NCBI GenBank assembly: GCA_023387245.1
Contig: JAEWIH010000064.1
Coordinates: forward strand, 1 to 13,716
From: Bacillota bacterium
GTDB lineage: Bacteria; Bacillota_I; Bacilli_A; Erysipelotrichales; Erysipelotrichaceae
Direction: 5' to 3'
DNA: 13,716 nucleotides
The position numbers and the translations under genes are program-made. Below, in pieces: positions 7,939 through 13,716 of the stretch. The stretch's first letter is position 1. Each line of letters opens with the position of its first letter. The notes beneath the pieces were generated by a model, which saw nothing but the letters and a program-made list of their open reading frames with translations, had not been told where the DNA came from and did no database searches.

Positions 7939-7953
7939 CTCAAATAATGTCAA
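7925..7953 (-). promoter_or_regulatory. Sigma-A promoter for the opp operon
   Basis: On the minus strand, TTGACA (7953-7948, full consensus) and TAAAAT (7930-7925, one mismatch) are 17 bp apart. Transcription would begin near 7918, giving a leader of about 35 nt. A 7-bp hairpin (7897-7903 with 7911-7917) lies in that leader next to the AGGGGG ribosome site of oppA. Confidence 0.85.
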
Positions 7954-7961
7954 CATTATTT
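7942..7961. repeat. Inverted repeat over the oppA -35
   Basis: AAATAATGT (7942-7950) and ACATTATTT (7953-7961) are exact reverse complements separated by 2 bp. The repeat overlaps the whole -35 hexamer, so a bound protein would compete with RNA polymerase. It could also be a weak hairpin of the upstream transcript, but no U-run follows. Confidence 0.5.
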
Positions 7962-7993
7962 CATCATTTTGAAAAATTTTTCATAAATTGTTT

Positions 7994-8365
7994 TTAACGC
8001 TGATTATCACACTGAATACATATATCATCATAAAAAGATTCGCTATATTCTAAATTATCTAAATATTTCAAAAATAAATATTTGTCAACAAAATAAATTC
8101 CTAATATCATTAATAACAAAATCACTATTAAAATAATATCTAATACTCTATTTGGATAAATACGACTCAAAAATAAAGAATTAATCAACCATAAACTAAC
8201 AAAGCCGACACTAGTCAATAATAATAATAATAAACTATTACGCAATTCCAAACGCCCATAAAAACGATAATTATCTTTATTACTAAAAAACAATCTCTTA
8301 AATCTAATTAAACGAAAGCTTCTATATAAAAAGATTAATTGTTCATCACTAAACTTAGACTTCAT
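7994..8365 (-). CDS. Small two-helix membrane protein of unknown function
   Basis: I do not recognise this family. The ATG at 8365 gives 123 residues, with two hydrophobic segments (about 44-66 and 74-93), a basic aromatic N-terminal stretch (YRSFRLIRFKRLFF, 14-27) and a short acidic C-terminus ending in a CIQC pair (Cys116, Cys119). The positive N-terminus suggests it is cytoplasmic, with a helical hairpin placing both ends inside. The start overlaps the 3' end of the AI-2E-family gene by 11 nt, and the ribosome site is poor (GGAAAGAGAG at a distance), so translational coupling is likely. A GTG at 8392 is an alternative start. It is the last gene of the yitT unit, 41 nt before the oppA -35. 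No clear terminator follows. Confidence 0.65.
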   Translation of the reverse strand: MKSKFSDEQLIFLYRSFRLIRFKRLFFSNKDNYRFYGRLELRNSLLLLLLTSVGFVSLWLINSLFLSRIYPNRVLDIILIVILLLMILGIYFVDKYLFLKYLDNLEYSESFYDDICIQCDNQR

Positions 8366-9554
8366 GATTATCTGTTTTCTCTCTTTCCACACTAGAAACC
8401 TTTTCTTTAGAATTAGAATTATTTAATTGTTCAATACTAATACCCCTTAACGATAAACGCTTAGTAGTTATCGTAGCCAAAATAGCATAAACAATCGAAG
8501 CAATTGGAACCATCATTACCATTCCCGCAAAACCAAATAAACTCGCACCAACATACACAGCCACCATTACCCAAATACCAGGCAAACCGATTTGATTACC
8601 AACAATTCGAGGATAAATAACATTACCATCTATTTGAATAATAATAATCATTAATAACAAAAATAACAATCCCGAATATATAGACACCGAACTAATTAAA
8701 ACAAACCCTAAAGCACCACCAATAAACATTCCAAAATAAGGAATCAAAGCACCAACTCCAACTAGTACCGCTACTACGATTTTAAAAGGAAAATCAAAAA
8801 TTAAGCACATTATAAAACAAATAGTACCATTAATAAATCCTTCACACACTTGTCCCATTAAAAAACCCGAAAAAACGCGATGTGATAATAAAGATAAATC
8901 AACCACTTTCTTAGCCCATATTTTAGGTAAAAAAGCATACAATAACATTTTAGCCTGTAACTTTAACTTATCACGCCCTAATAACAAATATATCGCAAAA
9001 GCAAAAGAAACAACGAAATTAAAAACTGTCGAAATCGCCGAATTAAAAATTTGTGTTATCCACGTAAACAAAAACCCAACCGAAACAGAAGTTATATTTA
9101 ATAATCCCTGAACCCATTTAGTCGATTCTTGCGCTAAACTTTGAAGCTGTTGTTGCCAACTAGGATTAGATTTAAAAGTATCCGTCAAATACTGAGTAAT
9201 TTGATTAATAACTGCAGGTATTCTATTTGCAACATCAACTAAAGCATCAATAAAACTCGGGAAAACTAATAATACTAAAAAAGCAATAAATCACATTATT
9301 AAAAAATTCGAAAGTAATACCGAAATTAAGCGTCTAGTATTTCTATTAGTAATAATATCCTCAAAAAAATCTTCAAATTTATTCGCTGGAGCATTGACAA
9401 TAAAAGCAAAAGCACCACCAATTATAAAAGGTAATAATAAAGAAATAATAAAATTGATAACTATTGGTACAAAATATAAATTATTTAAAACAAAATGAAC
9501 ACAAATTAAAATTATTCCTAGCCAAAATAAAATATGTAAATCTTTTTTATTCAT
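8355..9554 (-). pseudogene. AI-2E family permease interrupted by an in-frame TGA
   Basis: A membrane protein of the AI-2E/TqsA/YhhT family (PF01594), whose members include autoinducer-2 exporters, Na+/H+ antiporters and uncharacterised transporters. The frame from ATG 9554 (GGAGG upstream, 13 nt after yitT) encodes two helices and about 87 residues, then TGA at 9293-9291. The same frame continues without interruption (FIAFLVLLVFPSFIDALVDV...) to TAA at 8355, giving 399 codons in all, a normal family length. The C-terminal part has the expected helices and signatures (PYFGMFIGG, VGNQIGLPGIWVMVAV, FGFAGMVMMVPIAS). The stop falls in the third hydrophobic segment where Trp is plausible (SNFLIM-W-FIAFL), so TGG to TGA is the simplest reading. 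A sequencing error or readthrough cannot be excluded. Confidence 0.85.
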
Positions 9555-9567
9555 ACAAAACCCTCCA

Positions 9568-10449
9568 TTATTCTATAGGTTTACGATAGAAACCACCATA
9601 AAATCTTTCTGTCTTTAATACGTTAATAATACAATTTTTATCATGTGTTTTCAAACAAGTAACAATATCAGCAACTTCATAACTAGAAACGACAGTAGTA
9701 CATAAATATAATGGAGTATGTGAATAAGCACCATAACTAGGCGAAACAGTGCAACCGTGATGAAACTGATTTAAATATGTATTTAGAACTAAATCAGGCA
9801 TTGAAGTCGTAATCTGTAAAGTAACTTGCGAAAAACGATTATGAAATCTTTCTATTACTCTCGTAGATACATACTGAAATAAAATCGAATAACCAGCATA
9901 CTGCCAACCAAATAAAAAACCGAATACGATTAACATTACACAATTAAATACAAATACATACTGCCAAATACCTTTGCCTATTTTATTAGAAACATATAAC
10001 GCAATAAAATCGGTACCACCACTAGAAGCATCAGCTTTTAATGCCAAAGAAATTGCACTACCATAAACTACTCCACCTAATAAACAATTTAAAATAATAT
10101 CATTAAACAAAACTTGAAACTTTAAAATGCCTAAGAAAAAAGATGTCAAAAAAAATTGTAAACAAGATAAAAAAGTAAAACGCAAAGATATTGAACGGCA
10201 ACACAACAAAGCAACTGGAATATTTAGTGCCAAAATTATATACGAAATATCTAACTTAATCCCAAATAATTCACCAATTCTAGAAATTAAAATACTTAAT
10301 CCACTAAATCCAGCCGATAATAAATGATGTGATTGAACAAAAGTGCCAATCGAATAAGCTAATAAAAAACTAGATAAAATAACTAAAATAATCGAAAAAA
10401 CTAACCGTAAATAAAAATTAGTATGATATATATGCAATACTCTTTTCAT
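9568..10449 (-). CDS. YitT family membrane protein (DUF161 + DUF2179)
   Basis: A 293-residue integral membrane protein. The N-terminal DUF161/YitT_membrane part spans about 15-190 with five or so hydrophobic segments and carries the conserved SSGGTDFIA motif (142-150). The C-terminal cytoplasmic DUF2179 domain covers about 222-280, with GCTVSPSYGAYSHTPLYLC at its start and an ...NVLKTERFYGGFYRK tail. The biochemical role of YitT proteins is not established. This copy is rich in Cys (for example Cys83/84, Cys233, Cys250, Cys265, Cys273). ATG 10449 is preceded by AAGGAG at only 4 nt spacing. It heads a unit with the AI-2E-family gene and is preceded by its own promoter, a structured leader and a terminator, so its expression is probably controlled by attenuation. 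Confidence 0.92.
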   Translation of the reverse strand: MKRVLHIYHTNFYLRLVFSIILVILSSFLLAYSIGTFVQSHHLLSAGFSGLSILISRIGELFGIKLDISYIILALNIPVALLCCRSISLRFTFLSCLQFFLTSFFLGILKFQVLFNDIILNCLLGGVVYGSAISLALKADASSGGTDFIALYVSNKIGKGIWQYVFVFNCVMLIVFGFLFGWQYAGYSILFQYVSTRVIERFHNRFSQVTLQITTSMPDLVLNTYLNQFHHGCTVSPSYGAYSHTPLYLCTTVVSSYEVADIVTCLKTHDKNCIINVLKTERFYGGFYRKPIE

Positions 10450-10460
10450 GTCGCTCCTTG

Positions 10461-10493
10461 AAAAAAAGGATAAAAGGCACCACCCTTTTATCC
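10461..10493 (-). terminator. Strong intrinsic terminator in the yitT leader
   Basis: On the minus strand GGATAAAAGG (10493-10484) pairs perfectly with CCTTTTATCC (10477-10468) around a GTGGTG loop and runs straight into seven T (10467-10461), 5' of the yitT ribosome site. It can end ldh readthrough and, more interestingly, transcripts from the promoter at 10561-10589. The 3' arm can alternatively pair with 10509-10516. Confidence 0.9.
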
Positions 10494-10498
10494 AAAGT

Positions 10499-10554
10499 GT
10501 GCAGCCACCCTTCCATTATGTAATATTATATTATAATGGCCACCACATCTGCAC
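10499..10554 (-). ncRNA. Candidate riboswitch/attenuator aptamer upstream of yitT
   Basis: The predicted RNA begins at about 10554 with GTGCAG, which pairs with CTGCAC (10504-10499) as P1. Inside, CCATTAT (10539-10533) pairs with ATAATGG (10519-10513) as P2 with an AT-rich loop. Between the stems are two unpaired G-rich strands, ATGTGGTGG on the left and AAGGGTGG on the right, looking like a binding pocket. ATGGAAGG (10516-10509) can instead pair with CCTTTTAT (10477-10470) of the terminator, six Watson-Crick plus two G-U pairs, so P2 formation and antitermination exclude each other. The class is unassigned. A faint resemblance to the guanidine-IV (mepA) type is from memory only. Confidence 0.6.
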
Positions 10555-10560
10555 AACCAA

Positions 10561-10589
10561 ATTATATTATTTTCCTAAATTAAAGTCAA
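10561..10589 (-). promoter_or_regulatory. Sigma-A promoter for the yitT leader, overlapping the ldh stop
   Basis: TTGACT (10589-10584) and TATAAT (10566-10561, perfect) are 17 bp apart on the minus strand. The -35 contains the TGA stop of ldh (10588-10586). The predicted start, six bases past the -10, is G10554, exactly the first base of the P1 stem of the structured leader. Confidence 0.82.
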
Positions 10590-11536
10590 TCATTTAAACA
10601 AGCTAAAGCCGCTTCTTGAACTTCTCTTAACATATTAGCCGACTGAATTAGTTTATTCATTTCACTCTCATTTAAATTCAATTCTATAATCGACAAAATA
10701 CCATCCCTACCAACAACCGCAGGAATACCAATATAAATATCATTTAAGCCATATTGACCCTCTAAAGCTACTGATAGCGGTAATATCGAATGTTCATTAT
10801 TTAATATTGCCTTAGTAATTCTAGCCAAAGCAACACCAATTCCATAATAAGTAGCACCTTTACGCTTAATAATTTCATAAGCCGCATTTTTAACATTAAA
10901 GAAGATATTCACTAATGACTCCTCATCAACATCAGGATGAGTTTTTACCCAATCAAAAATCGATAATCCCCCAATATTAGTCGCCGACCAAGCCGGAAAC
11001 TCAGAATCACCGTGCTCTCCCATAATATAGCCATGCACATTTCTAGCATCAACATTTAATAATAAACTAATTTCTTTTCTAAAACGAGCACTATCCAACG
11101 AAGTACCAGAACCAAAAACACGATTTTTAGGTAATCCCGAAAATTTTTGAGCAGCATAAGTCATAATATCAACTGGATTCGATGCCACTAATATTAATCC
11201 ATCAAAACCGCTACTCATCAAATTATCAATTACACTCTTCATAATTTTCATATTTTTATTAACTAAATCTAGTCGAGTTTCTCCCTGTTTTTGAGGCGCA
11301 CCAGCCGTAATGACTACAATATCAGCATCTTTACAATCACTATAGCTAGCACCATAAATATGACAAGGAGAAGTATAAGCCAAAGCATCACTTAAATCCA
11401 TAGCATCGCCATCAGCTTTATCTTGATTCATATCAATAATCCCAATTTCGCGACCAATCCCTTGGATAACACAAGCATAGCCAAAACTGCTACCAACAGC
11501 ACCATCGCCAATTATAATTATTTTTTCTTTGCTCAC
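10586..11536 (-). CDS. ldh: L-lactate dehydrogenase
   Basis: Cytoplasmic NAD-dependent LDH reducing pyruvate to L-lactate and regenerating NAD+ in fermentation. The 316-residue protein starts at GTG 11536 with AGGGGGT upstream, 12 nt after gltX. Visible features are the Rossmann glycine motif GDGAVGSS (10-17), Asp35 for NAD ribose, Gln82 in AGAPQKQGETR (the lactate rather than malate specificity position), loop Arg88, SNPVDIMTY (119-127), Asp148 and Arg151 in LDSARFR (catalytic and substrate-binding), catalytic His175 in GEHGDSEFP, and KGATYYGIG (226-234). The DARNVHGYIMGEHGDSEF segment resembles allosteric, fructose-bisphosphate-activated LDHs; whether this one is activated is inference. The TGA stop is followed two codons later by TAA. 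Confidence 0.96.
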   Translation of the reverse strand: MSKEKIIIIGDGAVGSSFGYACVIQGIGREIGIIDMNQDKADGDAMDLSDALAYTSPCHIYGASYSDCKDADIVVITAGAPQKQGETRLDLVNKNMKIMKSVIDNLMSSGFDGLILVASNPVDIMTYAAQKFSGLPKNRVFGSGTSLDSARFRKEISLLLNVDARNVHGYIMGEHGDSEFPAWSATNIGGLSIFDWVKTHPDVDEESLVNIFFNVKNAAYEIIKRKGATYYGIGVALARITKAILNNEHSILPLSVALEGQYGLNDIYIGIPAVVGRDGILSIIELNLNESEMNKLIQSANMLREVQEAALACLND

Positions 11537-11548
11537 AAAAATTACCCC

Positions 11549-13195
11549 CTATCCTAAATAATCTATAAATTGTTGAATCCTAGTCAAAACCCGATCTTTT
11601 TTCATAATTTTCTGAATTGAAAACAAATCAGGAGAAGTTAATTTACCAGTAATAGCCAAACGAATAACTGATGCCACATCAGCAACATTACCCCGATATA
11701 ATTCAGGCTCTTTTTTATAAGCTTTCATATTAGACGTATAATTCAACTCTTCACCAATAGCCTTTAACATTTCAAACCAAGAATTATTATCAAAATCATC
11801 ACGATAACTAGCCATATATTTATTTAAAATCAATATTGCCATATCTTTATCTACTCTATCTGGCAATTGATCAACAATTTGATATGTATCATCAAAATAG
11901 TATGCCATCATTTCCGCAATTTGGTGACCATAGATTAAATCTTTTCGCGCTTTTTTATCAAAACGACCAATATCGATTAAAGCTAACATTTCTGACTCAT
12001 GCTCAACATAATGACGATATGCAACAGTATTGTATTTTTTAGCCCATGCTACTAAAAATTCATAAATACGCTTAGCATCTAATCTAAAAATCACATCTTT
12101 AGAAATATCATTTAATTTATCCATATCAAACAAGGCACCAGATGTCGACATTTTATTTAAAGTAAAAGTAAAATCTTCTAATGCTAAATCAGGATGTTCT
12201 TGTCTCCATTGTTCAAAATCAGAATTTAAAATTGTCATTAAATATTCTAATACCGCTTCTGGAAAATAACCTAATTCCATATAAAATTCCAAAGACAATT
12301 CAGGATCTTTACGCTTAGACAATTTCCTTTTTATTCCATTATCAATCTTCATTAAATGAGCTGTATGGCAATATATGGGATGTTTCCAACCTAAAGTATC
12401 AAATAATTCTAAATGAATCGGCAAAGTAGATAACCATTCTTCACCTCTAACTACATGAGTTATCCGCATAAAATGATCATCACAAACATGCGCAAAATGA
12501 TATGTCGGAATTCCATCACTTTTTAATAAAACAACATCTTGATTGTTAGGATGACTAACTACTTGTCCCCTAATAGCATCTTCAACTAATAACGTTTGAC
12601 TATTATCCCCTTGCGATAACAACCTTAAAACCCACGGTTTATTATTCTTTAAATTTTCTTCAATTTGTTCAATTGTCAATAATCTATCCTTCGCAAAACT
12701 ACCATAATAACCAGGCAATACATGCATCCGTTGTTGCATCAATCTAATTTCTTCCAATTCTTCTTCACTCGCAAAACTCGGATAAGCACGGCCAATAGAA
12801 ACTAAATACTTAGCCACTACATGATAAATATTACTACGCAAACTTTGATAATAAGGGCCATATTCTCCCTTTTCACCATCTAACATACAACCTTCATCAA
12901 ATTTAATTCCAAAATATTCTAAAGACTTAATAATAATTTCCGTAGCACCTTCAACTTTACGTTTAGCATCCGTATCCTCAATCCGTAACAACATTTTACC
13001 ACCACTTTGATGAGCTAAACGTTCATCAACATAAGCACCATACAAATTGCCTAAATGAATAAAACCAGTAGGAGAAGGACCTAAACGAGTAATTTTAGCC
13101 AAAGAATCTTGCGATCTTAATGGAAATTTTTGTTCCAAATCTTCAATTGTTTGATCAATATCTGGAAATAAAAGCTGCGCTAAATATTTATTCAT
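11549..13195 (-). CDS. gltX: Glutamate--tRNA ligase
   Basis: Class I aminoacyl-tRNA synthetase charging tRNA-Glu. It has 548 residues, longer than the usual 480-500, with about 33 extra residues before the catalytic start ITRLGPSPTGFIHLGNL. The HIGH-type motif is HLGN (47-50), followed by RIEDTD (71-76), the active-site stretch DGIPTYHFAHVCDDH (227-241) and VVRGEEW (248-254), and the KMSKS-type motif KLSKR (291-295). The anticodon-binding region follows. Where zinc-binding GluRSs have Cys-x-Cys this one has YPSFASEEEL, so no zinc site there. ATG 13195 has AAGAGG upstream and lies 13 nt after the flavoprotein gene, with ldh 12 nt downstream, so the three are probably cotranscribed. Long GltX forms of this kind occur in clostridia; discriminating versus non-discriminating activity cannot be told. 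Confidence 0.93.
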   Translation of the reverse strand: MNKYLAQLLFPDIDQTIEDLEQKFPLRSQDSLAKITRLGPSPTGFIHLGNLYGAYVDERLAHQSGGKMLLRIEDTDAKRKVEGATEIIIKSLEYFGIKFDEGCMLDGEKGEYGPYYQSLRSNIYHVVAKYLVSIGRAYPSFASEEELEEIRLMQQRMHVLPGYYGSFAKDRLLTIEQIEENLKNNKPWVLRLLSQGDNSQTLLVEDAIRGQVVSHPNNQDVVLLKSDGIPTYHFAHVCDDHFMRITHVVRGEEWLSTLPIHLELFDTLGWKHPIYCHTAHLMKIDNGIKRKLSKRKDPELSLEFYMELGYFPEAVLEYLMTILNSDFEQWRQEHPDLALEDFTFTLNKMSTSGALFDMDKLNDISKDVIFRLDAKRIYEFLVAWAKKYNTVAYRHYVEHESEMLALIDIGRFDKKARKDLIYGHQIAEMMAYYFDDTYQIVDQLPDRVDKDMAILILNKYMASYRDDFDNNSWFEMLKAIGEELNYTSNMKAYKKEPELYRGNVADVASVIRLAITGKLTSPDLFSIQKIMKKDRVLTRIQQFIDYLG

Positions 13196-13208
13196 ACATA
13201 CCTCTTTC

Positions 13209-13716
13209 TTATTTATTTAACATTCTAGCAATTTCTTTTGCTAGATGATACCCAGACACAAAGGCCCAAGTTAAACTGCCACCATCAACACCATATTGTC
13301 CAAAAACACCACCAACAATCCCACCAATCGCAAACAGACCAGGAATATCTTTGCCACTAGAATTTAAAACTTCCAGCGATTTAGAAGTCATTAAACCACC
13401 TAATCCATGAGTATAACAAATATGCATCTTAACAATACCATACTCGCCACTACCAAACGTATTTAAATAAGGTGCCCTACGACCAAAATCTTTATCAACC
13501 TCTTCACTAACAAATTGATTATAACGATCAATCGTTGCTTTTAAAACTACTTCATTAAATTTGTAATCAGCTGCCAAGGTTTCTAAATCGGCATATGTTT
13601 TAACATTATCATTATCAACCGCATTATATGCCAATAGTCCCGCTTTATCTAATAATAAGTAATAAGATAAATTATAATCTTGACCAATATTTTTTACAAA
13701 TCGTGATTGAGAACCT
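13209..13716 (-). CDS. Fumarate/urocanate-reductase-like flavoprotein (C-terminal part)
   Basis: The 5' end lies beyond the right edge; the visible 168 codons run in frame from the edge (GSQSRFVKNIGQDYNLSYY...) to TAA at 13209. They match the C-terminus of FAD-binding-2 family reductases (flavocytochrome c fumarate reductase, urocanate reductase). Matching features are a helix with ATIDRYNQFVSEEVDKDFGR, the substrate-side HGLGGLMTSKSLEVLNSSGKD segment, and the FAD-binding end PGLFAIGGIVGGVFGQYGVDGGSLTWAFVSGYHLAKE. The family transfers electrons from FAD to a C=C bond of an unsaturated acid. The substrate cannot be assigned without the N-terminal and active-site regions. An apparent TTG start at 13634 is internal and should be ignored. 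Confidence 0.85.
   Translation of the reverse strand, partial: GSQSRFVKNIGQDYNLSYYLLLDKAGLLAYNAVDNDNVKTYADLETLAADYKFNEVVLKATIDRYNQFVSEEVDKDFGRRAPYLNTFGSGEYGIVKMHICYTHGLGGLMTSKSLEVLNSSGKDIPGLFAIGGIVGGVFGQYGVDGGSLTWAFVSGYHLAKEIARMLNK

Noticed and set aside
7966..7985. CodY-like box upstream of oppA (GAAAAATTTTTC palindrome)
   Set aside because: The 12-bp palindrome is real, but alignment with the CodY consensus AATTTTCWGAAAATT leaves many mismatches and AT-rich DNA produces such strings by chance.
8217..8233. AAT trinucleotide repeat as a phase-variation tract
   Set aside because: Repeat length changes by three keep the frame and only alter a Leu run in a membrane helix; the tract is short.
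10127..10327. Lysine-rich open frame on the plus strand
   Set aside because: It is antisense to the well-supported yitT gene, lacks a ribosome site, and its Lys/Asn bias is what the complement of a hydrophobic AT-rich gene gives.
10478..10510. AGGGTGG-like strings resembling a T-box motif
   Set aside because: The full T-box antiterminator sequence is not present, the leader is far too short for a canonical stem I with specifier, and yitT is not a typical T-box target.
11836..12042. Open frame on the plus strand within gltX
   Set aside because: Antisense to the conserved gltX frame, no promoter or ribosome site.
13209..13634. Complete small protein starting at TTG 13634
   Set aside because: The frame stays open to the window edge with residues typical of the flavoprotein family, so this is the C-terminal part of a larger gene.

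Overview
The window is an AT-rich, low-GC Gram-positive (Firmicutes) chromosome segment. The 62-residue ribosomal protein L28, a lipobox-bearing oligopeptide-binding protein, strong AGGAGG-type ribosome sites and an allosteric-type L-lactate dehydrogenase suggest a fermentative member of Bacilli/Erysipelotrichia. Species assignment is inference. All genes lie on the minus strand except rpmB. TGA is used twice as a terminal stop, and the roughly 36 tryptophans visible in the proteins are all TGG, so the standard code is the working assumption.

Layout, left to right. At 1-1047 a minus-strand pair encodes a HAD-family hydrolase (its N-terminus only, running off the left edge) and a diacylglycerol/lipid kinase, joined by an ATGA overlap. 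Their promoter is interleaved with the promoter of plus-strand rpmB (1147-1335). Two hairpin terminators at 1366-1417 separate rpmB from the tail of an oligopeptide ABC transporter operon. That operon reads oppA-oppB-oppC-oppD-oppF from 7883 down to 1416. Its gene order and protein lengths, including a 659-residue OppA and a 494-residue OppB with a large external insertion, match the Ami type of streptococci. oppA has a near-consensus promoter set in two inverted repeats, and a 26-bp perfect palindrome lies between oppA and oppB. oppF carries a one-base deletion near its 5' end.

A second minus-strand unit at 7994-10449 encodes a YitT-family membrane protein, an AI-2E-family permease interrupted by an in-frame TGA, and a small two-helix membrane protein of unknown function. 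This unit has its own promoter at the end of ldh. The promoter would start transcription at the first base of a structured leader (10499-10554) that is followed by a strong terminator (10461-10493). An alternative pairing that would break the terminator is visible, so this is a credible riboswitch or attenuator and the most interesting element in the window.

At 10586-13716 a tightly packed unit holds the C-terminal part of a fumarate/urocanate-reductase-like flavoprotein, glutamyl-tRNA synthetase and L-lactate dehydrogenase. The flavoprotein and lactate dehydrogenase are both plausible NADH or electron sinks. Peptide import by Opp and lactate production fit an amino-acid-dependent fermenter. 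There is no stretch over 300 bases without a gene, and I saw no tRNA, rRNA, IS element or CRISPR array.
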